Part shown: positions 27,029-35,874 of the stretch, piece by piece
Layout of the letters: every line of letters begins with the position of its first letter
Position numbering within the stretch: the first letter of the stretch is position 1
NCBI RefSeq assembly: GCF_003967355.1
Contig: NZ_BIFH01000014.1
Location: 594,442 to 658,441 of the forward strand
Length of the DNA stretch: 64,000 bases
From: Embleya hyalina
GTDB taxonomy: Bacteria; Actinomycetota; Actinomycetes; Streptomycetales; Streptomycetaceae
Direction: 5' to 3'
Position numbers and translations under genes: made by a program
The notes under the pieces: model-generated
The model's database searches: none
Seen by the model: the letters and a program-made list of their open reading frames with translations, nothing else
Told to the model about the DNA's origin: nothing

Positions 27029-29902
27029 CTATCGCATGGACGTCATGGCGTGAAGTCTTTCGGGAGAAACTTGACCGTCGGGGCCGAGGACGCTTTCCAG
27101 TGGAACGGAGTCGCGCGCTATCTCGAGTTGTTCCCGCAGGGTCTTGTTGATCCATTCCGCAGGAGTGATCTGCCGGTAATCCGCTCGGCACAGACCTGTG
27201 GTCGCCGCGACCGCGTCTATCTGCCCGCCCGGGGTGTACGTGTACTTACCGAGGCAGCCGCCCTGGAAGGCTTGGAAGGTGTAGAGGTTGCCGATCGGAA
27301 GGCCGGGATCGGCGGCGTGGTCCTTGGTCGGGAACCCCATCCAGGAGTTCGGCCCCGTATAGGCTCGCCAGGATGCGATGACGAAGTGGGTCCCGGACGA
27401 GGGGCCCCACAGAAACCTCAGGAGCAGATAGGCCTTTCCTTGCTGGTCGATGCCGGCCGTGTATTGCTCGATTCCTCCGCTGCCTCCGGTGCCGCCGGCG
27501 TCGCCGACGGGATAGCCGCTGGCCCGCTCGGCGCCGAACGTCAACCATTTGTCCCGAAGCGCGGAACGTATGTATCCGATGCCTACTTTCGGGTGCCAAT
27601 AGATGGAGTCGTCGTCCGCGGCGGCGGTCGGCTTTCGGAAGTGGTTGAACCGCCCCTGGCCGTCCGGGGTTCCCGATTCATCGGTGCTGGGATATCCGAC
27701 GTTCGTTTCCCAGCCGAGGGCCGCCCACTTGTCGCGGATGGCTCCCCCTATCTGATGCGCGCCGGTGACGTTCGTCCAGTAGATCGAGTTTCCTCCCTTC
27801 GAGAAATGAGCGAAACGCCCACGCCCGTCCGGGGTTGCGGCTTCGTCCGCGGTTGGATAACCGAGTGCCTTCTCCCTGTCGAGAGCCACGTATTTATCAC
27901 GCACCGCACCCGACAGGACGTGCGCCCCGGTGGCGGAACTCCAGTAGACGGAGCCATTGGAAAAATCGTTGTACCTGCCGGCCCCACCGTCCTGCTGGGC
28001 GGTGTCGTTGAGCGGATATCCGAGGCCGTTCACGCCCCCAAGGGCGAGCCATTTGTCTCGGATCGCCCCGTCGATGTAATGGGCACCTGAGGTGGGGCTC
28101 CAATATATCGAGCCGGTGATCTCGGAGTGACCGCTCAGGCGTAGGTCGACATATTTTCCGATGCCATCCGGAGCCTCCTTCTGACCGGTCGGGAATCCGA
28201 TCTTCGTGACACCGGGGCCGTCGAGTGCCGTACGCAAGGGTCCGCATACGGCGAGGGTGCTGCGTGTGCCCGCCGCGTTTCGGCGAGGCGTGGCCACGGG
28301 CACGGGCTCCCAGTAGCTGCCGCAGTCCGACCATCCCGGGGGCGCCGCGTTCAGCCAGTATTTGTCACCGCGCAGGAACCGTTCGCGCGAGATGAAGGCA
28401 CTGCCGGTCTGTCGGCCCACGGCACTGTTCTGCGAATTCGGGATGGTGCCGCGCACGCAGGGGACGTCGTCCTTCCATATGCCGAGCCCGATGAGTTTGA
28501 CGCCGGTGTAATCGCCGGCGGCGTTCTTGGTGGCGACCATGAGGTTGCACTCCCGACCGTCGACGATCTTCTGGAGCGCCGGATACCCTCCGCCTCCCGC
28601 GCTCTGGTAGGCCGAGGCGAAAGGGAACTCGTCACAACTGGGTTGATCCGTGGAGCCTGCCGGAAAGGTGACGCTGGGGTCTTTCACCAGGGAGCCGCAG
28701 ACGATCGCCCGGTTCTTGCCGTTCCACGTCTGCTGGTCCGCCGGTTGGGTCGCGGATTGGTAGGAAAGAGGTTCTCTGCTCCATTCCAAAGGGCGGCCCA
28801 TGTCGTTCGCGAGCCTGAGGCCGGGCGGGCTCCACATCGACATGTGATAATAGTTGATCATGGCTGCGGCGGACCCGTACTGGTTGACATCGGATATGTC
28901 CACGGTGGGGTAATACGTCGGGAATGTGCAGCCGGCTCGACTGGTGACGACCGTGTCGCACCTCGGGCTGTCGTTGGTCGAGTACACCACGGGGTCGTGG
29001 GCCGTTGGCGCCGACGTATGTGCCTCGATGGTCCATTGGATTTTCAGATCCGATTGCGTCACCCCCGGCGGAGGCGCCCACGTGATGTCATTGTGGAACT
29101 CCAGATGCATCCCGTTGCCGGCGGTGAGGATCGGCGACGGCGCCACGACGCATGGTGAGCAATCCGCCTTGACCTCTACTGTCAGCGTGCCGAGCGCGGC
29201 GTCGACCTTGACGAAGTCCAGACGCGTCTCGTTGTAGATCTTGTCACTGCTCTTCGCCAGTAGGATGCCGTGGCTGAGGAATGCCGTGGCGGTGCCCACC
29301 ACCTTTCCTGTCTCGACATCGTAGGTGACCAGTTCGAAATCTCCGAGCACACACCAGGAGAAACGCTCGAAGTGGTCATCCTTGTTGTCGAACGGGGGAG
29401 TGCAGGTACCGTAATCCGGGTTGGTGTTCCCGGGGGGCGGTGTGAAGGGCAGTGTGGGCGGTATCGCGACGTTCTGCGATGTGGTGGATCTCGCCGAACG
29501 ATACGTACAGGTGAAGGTCGGATTTCCTTGAACGCGCGCCCTGCTGCGGAGTTGCGCAGAGTTGGGACATCCGTCTCCGACGATGCCGCGAGACGTGCGC
29601 GCGGGCCCGTCGTTCCGCGAAGGGTCGTTCTGGGACGCCGGCACGGGGATCGTCGTTCGTGATTGCTCGGGCGGCGGAGTAGGCGATACCGGACCGCCGG
29701 ACTCCTCTGGCGTTCCTGTCGGAGGTGCCGGAATTTCGGCTGCGTGGACGGGCGCCGGGGTGCCGGGGAACGCAGATGCCGTGCGAAGACTTCCGGAAGG
29801 CCGGGATGCGGAGCTCGGTTGGGCCGCTAAAAGAGTAACGATGGTCAACAGGGAAAGGAGTAATCCAATTCCTCTGTACCGATATTTTCCCGTGTTCGAC
29901 AC
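27029..29902 (-). CDS. secreted multidomain protein: NucA/NucB-like region plus LGFP repeats
   Basis: A 957-residue exported protein. Signal peptide (GIGLLLSLLTIVTLLAAQPSSAS), Pro/Ser-rich linker (to about 120), a Cys-containing N-terminal domain, a region with CDEFPFASAYQS that resembles the active-site motif of NucA/NucB deoxyribonucleases (DEYPFA), then at least four LGFP repeats (GLGYPLNDTAQQ, ALGYPTADEAAT, NVGYPSTDESGT, ASGYPVGD) of the type thought to anchor proteins to mycolate or other envelopes. A C-terminal region with tryptophans follows. It may be an envelope-bound nuclease. The GTG at 29902 follows AAGGCGAG. GC is lower than the surroundings. Confidence 0.78.
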   Translation of the reverse strand: MSNTGKYRYRGIGLLLSLLTIVTLLAAQPSSASRPSGSLRTASAFPGTPAPVHAAEIPAPPTGTPEESGGPVSPTPPPEQSRTTIPVPASQNDPSRNDGPARTSRGIVGDGCPNSAQLRSRARVQGNPTFTCTYRSARSTTSQNVAIPPTLPFTPPPGNTNPDYGTCTPPFDNKDDHFERFSWCVLGDFELVTYDVETGKVVGTATAFLSHGILLAKSSDKIYNETRLDFVKVDAALGTLTVEVKADCSPCVVAPSPILTAGNGMHLEFHNDITWAPPPGVTQSDLKIQWTIEAHTSAPTAHDPVVYSTNDSPRCDTVVTSRAGCTFPTYYPTVDISDVNQYGSAAAMINYYHMSMWSPPGLRLANDMGRPLEWSREPLSYQSATQPADQQTWNGKNRAIVCGSLVKDPSVTFPAGSTDQPSCDEFPFASAYQSAGGGGYPALQKIVDGRECNLMVATKNAAGDYTGVKLIGLGIWKDDVPCVRGTIPNSQNSAVGRQTGSAFISRERFLRGDKYWLNAAPPGWSDCGSYWEPVPVATPRRNAAGTRSTLAVCGPLRTALDGPGVTKIGFPTGQKEAPDGIGKYVDLRLSGHSEITGSIYWSPTSGAHYIDGAIRDKWLALGGVNGLGYPLNDTAQQDGGAGRYNDFSNGSVYWSSATGAHVLSGAVRDKYVALDREKALGYPTADEAATPDGRGRFAHFSKGGNSIYWTNVTGAHQIGGAIRDKWAALGWETNVGYPSTDESGTPDGQGRFNHFRKPTAAADDDSIYWHPKVGIGYIRSALRDKWLTFGAERASGYPVGDAGGTGGSGGIEQYTAGIDQQGKAYLLLRFLWGPSSGTHFVIASWRAYTGPNSWMGFPTKDHAADPGLPIGNLYTFQAFQGGCLGKYTYTPGGQIDAVAATTGLCRADYRQITPAEWINKTLREQLEIARDSVPLESVLGPDGQVSPERLHAMTSMR

Positions 29903-30479
29903 TGGGCTCGCCTTCGATTCTGCATGAAGCAACCGGTTGGCTGCATCAGGCAAGGTATCGAGCCCAAGATGGGGTCCCAAGCCCACTTCGCGCCGATGTC
30001 GGGATCGTTCCGGCCGGCAGAACCACCTTGCGCATTACCTGGATATCAGGATATTTATTCTCATTCCGCAATAATTGGTGTCCTCGTGAGATGGCAGAAG
30101 CATTGGTCCGCCCGTCACGACGGAGTTGTCGCCCGCCGCTCACCGGGTTGTGCTCGTCGAGTGGGGGCACGAGTGAGAAAAGCGCCGCCCCAATGCCACG
30201 AGGACGTGCCTCGCGGCCACGCACCGCTCGTGTCGTCGACAACGCTCGATCACGCGGTACGTCGTGACCTTCGCTCGCCACGTCTGCTTCGGATCGCGCG
30301 TCCGATCCACGGGTCGCCCGCGGACGGCTACGATCGCACGTTGGCCGACCTGGCCCTGCCGGGGACGGTGGACGAGCAGGGCCAGCCCACGCCGCCGGCT
30401 GCCGAAGCCGACCGGAAGATCGATCCGATCGCGCAGTCGGCACCTCCGGGTGATGGTGTGCGCCTGTATGTGCCCGGCG
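29903..30479. other. intergenic stretch without a supported gene
   Basis: Reading frames here lack family features or ribosome sites. There is an A/T-rich patch near 30035-30080, probably the promoter side of the LGFP gene. Otherwise I see only the lead-in to the decayed ATPase. Confidence 0.5.
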
Positions 30480-31080
30480 CCGCACCTGGTGTCGACACGC
30501 CAACTCGGCCGGGTCGTCGAAATACTCACTGGTACTGTCGCTCCCCCGCGAGATTTTCTGCGTGTACGGCGACACCGGACACGCCAAGACTGTCGCCGCC
30601 GACCAGGCGCTGCGTCTGGTTGTCGAGGCGGGTGCCGGTTCAGCGAGCACAGGTGGCGGTCAAACCTGCGCTGCCCCGTTTGCGCGCCGCGCTTGCTTAC
30701 CGCGTTCGGCCTGCCGGCCACCCACCTGACGAACCGCACGGATGCGGCCAGCTGCGTGCTCGTCGACGCACTGAACGTATCGCCGCTCCCGAACAGGACC
30801 ACCTGCGCCTCTTGGCGGACGCCCCCACGACCCACACCAACCTGGTGCTGTGCGGCGCCGGCGTGGAACGCACCCTCGCCCGGGCCCCCGCGCCGGCGTC
30901 ACGCGTGCTGCCCCGGCAACACAGCTGTCCCGCCTGGACGTGCGTCCCAAGTTCCCACCGTGCTGCGCTTGTTCCATCCCCCGTGGGGCTCCGCCTCGGA
31001 CGCCGATCTGCTTCATGTGGACCACACGCGCGTGAAAGGGACCTTCCTTACCCGGGCGAAGATGTGGGCCCACCTGTACG
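30480..31080 (+). pseudogene. decayed transposition-type AAA ATPase (TniB/TnsC-like)
   Basis: Pieces of one ATPase appear in alternating frames. LVSTRQLGRVVEILTGTVAP is followed, one frame over, by IFCVYGDTGHAKTVAADQAL (Walker-A region, already degenerate). A Walker-B-like VLVDA is followed in another frame by ERIAAPEQDHLRLLADAPTT and HTNLVLCGAGVERTLARAP, and then RLFHPPWGSASDADLLHVDH. This order matches the small ATPases that accompany DDE transposases. At least three frameshifts are needed to join the pieces. No transposase or terminal inverted repeats were found. Confidence 0.5.
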
Positions 31081-31543
31081 CGGCCCGTCACCGTGGACGC
31101 GGCAGGAACGTGGGCCGTGTCCTGTCGGCTCGGGCCTTGCTCCCGCCTGGGCCTGCTCCCGTGACGGCGCACTCCGCCGGGTACCGTCGGCCGCGATCGA
31201 AGACGAAGCATGGACCCGAACGGCACCCGCCCACCCTTGCGCCAGCCGGTCGGCGAGGTCCGGTCCGGTCCCGCCGCCTCGCCAGGCCAGGGCTCGACGC
31301 CGTTCGGTGGCGAGGTGTCGGGCTCCGACGAGGCAGGCCATGTCGATTGATCCGCTGATGCCCAGGGTCGGATTGGTGGTACCTGGAGTTGACGGTAGAC
31401 AGACGAGGAACTCCTCACCTGCCGTCGGTGCCAATTACTGTCTGTGTCGTCAGGGAGCAACTTTCGCGCCTGGTCTGACCATCGATGCTATCTGGGCTAG
31501 ATAGGTCTCTTCATGAGACATAATCATGGTGTATTGTTCGATC
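31081..31543. other. intergenic stretch without a supported gene
   Basis: No frame shows recognisable features. It probably contains further degraded mobile DNA and, at its right end, the promoter of the next regulator (TATTGT at 31532-31537, 6 nt before ATG 31544, would suit a leaderless transcript). Confidence 0.45.
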
Positions 31544-32194
31544 ATGTTGCAAAATGAACGGGTGCTGAACCTGGTGGAGGTTGTTGCCGGTGAAGTGCGG
31601 CGCCATCGCAAGGCGCGGAAGATGAGTGCGCAGCAGCTCGCGGACGCGTGCACCGCGTTGGGCGTGGAGATGCAGCGTGGGGTGTTGGCGAATCTGGAGA
31701 TCGGGCGGCGCGAGTCGCTGGACGTGACGGAACTGGTTGCCCTGGCGCAGGCGTTGGGGGTGCCGGCGATCAGTCTCTTGTTCCCTGTGGGTGACGTGGC
31801 CACGGTTTCGCCGACTCCCGGTGTCGTCGTCGACACGTGGGACGCGCTTGCGGCCTTCACCGGTGAGACGGCGCTGTCCGAGTTGCCGCCGTCGGATTCG
31901 CCGCGTGCGCGGCTCGAGGCCTTTCGGCGGCACGCGGTCGCGGTCGAGGCGGCGTTGGCGTCCGAGCGACTGGCGCGGGACCGGCGTCGGCTGGCCACGG
32001 TCAATCTCGATCCGGCCGAGCACGAGCGGTTGGGGCAGGTTGCGGCGCAGTACGAGCGGTTGGCGTTCGAGGACACGCTGGCGTTGCGCGATCTGCGGGT
32101 GCGAATGCGCGATCTGGGGCTGGAGCCGCCCGTGCTTCCCGCGAGGCTTGCTCATGTAGACGACGGCATCGCGCCGGAAGCGTCCGGCGCCTGA
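31544..32194 (+). CDS. XRE-type helix-turn-helix regulator of an integrated element
   Basis: A 216-residue protein with an N-terminal HTH (MSAQQLADACTALGVEMQRGVLANLE, about 25-60) like phage/ICE repressors. A long helical C-terminal region (about 120-200) is rich in Arg/Glu/Ala (LARDRRRLATVNLDPAEHERL, AAQYERLAFEDTLALRDLRVRMRDLG) and probably dimerises. ATG 31526 is an alternative start. Together with the next two genes it forms the right-hand end of an older element. Confidence 0.75.
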   Translation: MLQNERVLNLVEVVAGEVRRHRKARKMSAQQLADACTALGVEMQRGVLANLEIGRRESLDVTELVALAQALGVPAISLLFPVGDVATVSPTPGVVVDTWDALAAFTGETALSELPPSDSPRARLEAFRRHAVAVEAALASERLARDRRRLATVNLDPAEHERLGQVAAQYERLAFEDTLALRDLRVRMRDLGLEPPVLPARLAHVDDGIAPEASGA

Positions 32195-32487
32195 AGGACC
32201 CGACGTGCCGACGCCGTTGCGGCGATCCGCAGAAGGCGGCCGGCTCCGTGCGACGCCGGCCTCCTGAAGCGGCGCGCGCAAGTACGTCCTGAACAGCCCA
32301 CGCGGCGCGCGAAGTTCGCGTCGGAGGACGACGTGGGCGGTTGGTCTAATCGATGAGCGAGCGCAGGCCGCTTCGGAAACATGCATCGATAACTGGCCGA
32401 TGCAAGGAACGACATGTAAGGACAGGGGTGGTGTTGGTGCGTCATCTGCATCGGACGCGGGTTCGGCCGGAGAGTGCGGAGCGGGAC

Positions 32488-32706
32488 ATGGCCGGGGTGG
32501 GGATGTTGGAGGGCGGCTGGTACTCCACCGAGGAGGTTGCCGAGCTGCTGGGGGTGGATCCGTCGACGTTGCGGCGGTGGCGGACCGGGAAGCCGGTGCA
32601 GGGGCCGCCGTTCGTGCCGTTGTCGGCGCGGACGACGGTGTACAGCGTGGCGGATGTGGAGGCGTGGCTTGCGGGTCGTCGGGTGGACCCGCAGCTGGCT
32701 GCCTGA
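32488..32706 (+). CDS. xis: small HTH protein, probable excisionase
   Basis: A 72-residue MerR/HTH_17-type protein (YSTEEVAELLGVDPSTLRRWR). The wing (TTVYSVADVEAWLAGR) is typical of excisionases encoded just before actinobacterial tyrosine integrases. GGAG 6 nt before ATG 32488 sets the start. Its stop overlaps the integrase start by one base (TGATG), indicating coupled translation. It would bias the integrase towards excision. Confidence 0.75.
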   Translation: MAGVGMLEGGWYSTEEVAELLGVDPSTLRRWRTGKPVQGPPFVPLSARTTVYSVADVEAWLAGRRVDPQLAA

Positions 32707-33935
32707 TGCCACCGCCGCGAATACCGGCCGTGGGCCTCAATCTGTCGGCGGATATCGAGTTTCGTGAGGGGCGGCCGACGCCGTTCCGGGCGCGGTTGCG
32801 GTGGGTCGATCCGGCGGGGCGGGGACGGCTGTCGGTCTCGGAGGCGCACGACACGCAGGAGGAGGCGGAGGCGTGGCTCGAGCGGCTGAGGAAGTTGGCC
32901 GCAGCGGGTGTGGATCCTGTGATGGCCGTGATGCCGTTGGGCGAATACGGCGACCTGGTCATGGACATGGCCATGCGGGGGCTTGAGCGTAAGACGAGCG
33001 ACCCGTATCTGGCGGGGTGGCGGATGCGGGTCAAGCCGTGGTTGGGGCATCTGCCCGTGCACACGGTTACATACGGTGCGGTGGACCGGGCGGTGTACGG
33101 GTGGATCGAGGACGGGGCGGGGCTGTCGACCGTCAAGAACACGATTGCGATTCTCGTGCGGGTGATGCAACAGGCCCAGCGGGACGGGCTGATCGAGACG
33201 AATCCCGCTCGGGTCACCGGGTGGCAGCACTCGTACCGCACGGCCGAGGACGAGCTCGACAATTCCCGTGCGCTCGCCTTGAGGGACTGGGCCGCGCTCG
33301 ACGGCCTGGCCGACGCTCTCGTTGCCCGCTCGCACGGGGGCTACAGGGGGTGGGGAGACGTGGTGCGGTTCGCCGGCTGCACCGCGGCCCGCATCGGTGA
33401 GGTGTCCGGGGTACGGATCAAGGACGTCGACACCACGACGTGGATGTGGAACTTGTGCCGTCAGACGACGACGTCCCCGGGCGGGCTGGTGGACAAGGGC
33501 ACCAAGGGCAAACGAAGACGCTGGGTACCGATCATCCCGCAGGTGCGCCCGCTCGTGCTCCACCGGATCGCGCTCGCCGGCTCCGATCCCGACCCGATGA
33601 CACGGTTGTTCACCGGGCCGCGCGGCGGGCGGATCACCACGGCGATCCTGCGTGATGCGACCCACTGGGACGAGGTAGTCGCCGCGCAGGGTTACGAGTT
33701 CCTGCTGCGGCACGGATTGCGGCATACCGGGCTGACGTGGATGGCCGACGCAGGCGTCCCCGTACACGTTCTCCGAAAGATCGCCGGGCACGGATCGCTC
33801 TCGACGACGCAGCGATATCTGCACCCGGAACTGCGGTTGGTGACCAGCGCGTCGGAGGCGCTTCAGGTGCATTTGAACCCTGGCTGGTCCCCAAATGGTC
33901 CCCAGGAGGTTTCCGGGGCCTCTTCCAACCGGTAA
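32706..33935 (+). CDS. int: tyrosine site-specific integrase of the outer (older) element
   Basis: A 409-residue phage-type integrase. It has an N-terminal arm-binding region, a SAM-like core-binding domain (about 75-165), and a catalytic domain with Arg in CTAARIGEVSG, HxxR in HGLRHTG, His in AGHGSLS and the nucleophile Tyr in TTQRYLH. Its stop is 58 bp from the left copy of the tRNA-Pro 3' end, separated by a strong hairpin. This is the same int-hairpin-att order as the second element, so tRNA-Pro is its probable target too. It is not closely similar to the integrase at 45332. Confidence 0.9.
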   Translation: MPPPRIPAVGLNLSADIEFREGRPTPFRARLRWVDPAGRGRLSVSEAHDTQEEAEAWLERLRKLAAAGVDPVMAVMPLGEYGDLVMDMAMRGLERKTSDPYLAGWRMRVKPWLGHLPVHTVTYGAVDRAVYGWIEDGAGLSTVKNTIAILVRVMQQAQRDGLIETNPARVTGWQHSYRTAEDELDNSRALALRDWAALDGLADALVARSHGGYRGWGDVVRFAGCTAARIGEVSGVRIKDVDTTTWMWNLCRQTTTSPGGLVDKGTKGKRRRWVPIIPQVRPLVLHRIALAGSDPDPMTRLFTGPRGGRITTAILRDATHWDEVVAAQGYEFLLRHGLRHTGLTWMADAGVPVHVLRKIAGHGSLSTTQRYLHPELRLVTSASEALQVHLNPGWSPNGPQEVSGASSNR

Positions 33936-33949
33936 GTGGTCTAAACCTG

Positions 33950-33993
33950 CAAGAGGCGCTGACCTGGGCTTTTGCCCAGGTCAGCGCCTCTTG
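33950..33993. terminator. 20-bp-arm hairpin after integrase 1
   Basis: A perfect inverted repeat with 20-nt arms (33950-33969 and 33974-33993) and a TTTT loop ends exactly where the att repeat begins. The very long GC-rich stem should terminate int transcription and could also mark the element end. No U-tract follows. Confidence 0.75.
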
Positions 33994-34046
33994 AACACCG
34001 TCGGGACGACAGGATTTGAACCTGCGACCCCTTGACCCCCAGTCAA
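33994..34046 (-). repeat. att repeat, left copy (3' part of tRNA-Pro)
   Basis: 53 bp identical to 46569-46621. It contains the tRNA-Pro(GGG) sequence from the 3' end to the anticodon arm, then diverges from tRNA (C at 34047 versus G at 46622). It is the partial copy expected when an element integrates at a tRNA 3' end. Confidence 0.93.
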
Positions 34047-34140
34047 CTCGGGACGTGATGCCCCCACGACTTACGAGCCGCCGGACCTGCCGAAACAGTC
34101 CCGAGAGGTACGTGGACGTCCGGCAACGTACGCCCCCGTT

Positions 34141-34162
34141 GTCACGCAGTTGGACACGCAGA
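34141..34162. repeat. arm-type integrase site, left
   Basis: GTCACGCAGTTGGACACGCA and two further bases match 46499-46520 at 20 of 22 positions in direct orientation. The two copies lie at opposite ends of the element but would flank the joined core in the excised circle, as integrase arm-binding sites do. Confidence 0.6.
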
Positions 34163-34233
34163 CAAGGCTGCGTTCCGCAGGTCGCAGGGGTGTTCCCGGA
34201 GCAAGGCAGCACACCCACTTGGCACATTCTTAC

Positions 34234-34280
34234 GCCGAAATTTGTGCACTATTTTTGGCATCGGAGCCAAAATTTGGGCA
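34234..34280. promoter_or_regulatory. direct repeats upstream of the double-wHTH regulator
   Basis: CCGAAATTTGTGCAC (34234-34248) and CCAAAATTTGGGCAC (34266-34280) are 32 bp apart (three helical turns) in an AT-rich stretch 67 bp before GTG 34347. Candidate promoter/operator for autoregulation; inferred from position and repetition. Confidence 0.5.
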
Positions 34281-34346
34281 CCGTGGGTAGCGGCTGGGCG
34301 TTGAGACCCCGCCGGGGTCACAAGAAGCCGAACGAGGGGAGAGCTG

Positions 34347-34847
34347 GTGAGCGGCGCTAGTCCGCGCGGTACGTACCTCACCATCGCCGATGCGCTGCGG
34401 CACGAGCTGGATGCTCCGTCCGCAACGCGGGCGGTACTGTCCGAGTCCGGCGTCCAAGCGCGCTTCGGTGTGTCCCGGACGACCGCACGGCGGGCTCTCG
34501 GCACTCTTGCCGAAGAGGGGCTGATCGAGCCGCGTAAGGGCATTGGGTGGCAACCCCGGCAAGCGGAGGGCCAAGCGTCCGAACCACTCCACGAACGCAT
34601 CCTCGCCGACCTCGCCCACGCGGTTCGGCAAGGGGAACTTGCCGTAGGCGACGCCATCCGCAGTGAAGCCGAGTTGGCCGGCACCTTCGGGGTTTCGCGC
34701 GGCAAGGTGCGCCAAGCCTTGGCCTACTTGGAAGGTATGGGCGTGGTAACTGCCGTTCCTGGCAAGGCTCGACAGCTGTCCGCCGACCCGAAGCCCGCGC
34801 GCGAGGCGGATAGCGCAGCTCTCGATAGCACTCGTAGCGTCGAATGA
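34347..34847 (+). CDS. regulator with two tandem GntR-type winged helices
   Basis: A 166-residue protein consisting only of two GntR-like wHTH domains: residues about 8-72 (LSESGVQARFGVSRTTARRA, LAEEGLIEPRKGIGWQP) and about 80-145 (DAIRSEAELAGTFGVSRGKV, LEGMGVVTAVPGKARQL). No ligand-binding domain is fused. It occupies the place of KorSA-like repressors in AICEs. GAGGGGAGAG precedes GTG 34347, and its stop overlaps the HD gene start (ATGATGA). It probably represses transfer and replication genes. Confidence 0.85.
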   Translation: MSGASPRGTYLTIADALRHELDAPSATRAVLSESGVQARFGVSRTTARRALGTLAEEGLIEPRKGIGWQPRQAEGQASEPLHERILADLAHAVRQGELAVGDAIRSEAELAGTFGVSRGKVRQALAYLEGMGVVTAVPGKARQLSADPKPAREADSAALDSTRSVE

Positions 34848-35401
34848 TGGAACTGACGGATTGGGCGTACGAGCTTGCCGGGAACGTCCTGTCGGACGCC
34901 TTGCCCCGGCGCTGGGAGCACTCCAAGGGGGTTGCCGCCTGCGCCCAAAGGCTTGGGCCCATGCTCGGTGGGGACGCGGAACTGCTGTATGCCGCTGCCG
35001 TCCTGCACGACATCGGCTATGCCCCTGATCTGGTGGAGACGGGTTTTCACCCGCTGGATGGTGCACGCTTCCTTCGGGATCGAGCGAGTGCGGACACTCG
35101 GGTGATCAATCTTGTGGCTCACCATTCCTGTGCCTTGCTTGAGGCTGAGGAACGGGGCCTGCGCGCCGAGTTGGCTGGTGAGTTCCCAATCGAGCGCGAT
35201 GACTTGGTGGACGCTCTCATCTACTGCGACATGACGACGACACCGGATGGGGTGACAACGACCCCTCCCGAGCGTGTAGCCGAAATCGTTGGGCGGTACG
35301 GTCCCGACAGCCTCATCGGCCGATTCATCAGGCGTGCCGAGCCGGAGATCTACGCAGCGGCTGCCCGGGTCGACCGGCGGCTCGCGGAATACCGGTCGTA
35401 G
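34844..35401 (+). CDS. HD-domain metal-dependent phosphohydrolase
   Basis: A 185-residue HD-superfamily protein. The first His is in RRWEHSKGVA, the HD pair in AVLHDIGYAP, a further His in AHHSCA and Asp in IYCDMTTT. Such enzymes hydrolyse nucleotides or (p)ppGpp-like molecules; the substrate is unknown. It is translationally coupled to the GntR regulator by 4-nt overlap and ends 2 nt before the convergent Nudix gene. Confidence 0.85.
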   Translation: MMELTDWAYELAGNVLSDALPRRWEHSKGVAACAQRLGPMLGGDAELLYAAAVLHDIGYAPDLVETGFHPLDGARFLRDRASADTRVINLVAHHSCALLEAEERGLRAELAGEFPIERDDLVDALIYCDMTTTPDGVTTTPPERVAEIVGRYGPDSLIGRFIRRAEPEIYAAAARVDRRLAEYRS

Positions 35402-35403
35402 CC

Positions 35404-35874
35404 TTACCCGATGTACGGCTTAGGCAGGTGGGCGAGCCCGTGCGTGATGCGGAGCCGGATCGACTCGTGGATGTTGAGCGTGTCGAGATTGGACGGGTCC
35501 ACCCAGCGCACCGCCTTGGACTCGTTGCTCGTCCGCAGCGTTCCGCCAACCGGGCGGGCCCGGAAGCACAGCGAGAACTGCTGGCGCACCTCGCCGTCGT
35601 CGTAGGCCATGACATGTCGTGGATCCGTGTACGTTCCCACCAGGTCGAGCACTTCAACGTCGATGCCGGTTTCCTCGCGAACTTCTCGCACGACTGTTTC
35701 GGCGATGGACTCCCCGATGTCGTGCCCACCTCCGGGGATGGCCCAGAGATCGTTGTCCGTGCGATGAATCATCAGCAGGCGTCCGCGAGCGTCCACCACG
35801 ATCGCTGTCACGGAAGGCACTACCGAGTTCGCCGCCGGGGCGTCGGGATCGTGGAAGTAGTCGATGCGGGCCAT
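35404..35874 (-). CDS. Nudix hydrolase
   Basis: A 156-residue protein with a complete Nudix box: GGGHDIGESIAE followed by REVREETGI. It hydrolyses a nucleoside diphosphate derivative. In pSAM2 the Nudix protein Pif mediates transfer immunity, and the location in an AICE regulator region suggests a comparable role. The start codon overlaps the stop of the HTH-PLD gene (ATGA), so the two form an operon. Confidence 0.88.
   Translation of the reverse strand: MARIDYFHDPDAPAANSVVPSVTAIVVDARGRLLMIHRTDNDLWAIPGGGHDIGESIAETVVREVREETGIDVEVLDLVGTYTDPRHVMAYDDGEVRQQFSLCFRARPVGGTLRTSNESKAVRWVDPSNLDTLNIHESIRLRITHGLAHLPKPYIG

Noticed and set aside
29924-31504. 526-codon plus-strand frame across the decayed region
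   Set aside because: Only scattered pieces in changing frames resemble an ATPase; the uninterrupted frame itself has no family features.
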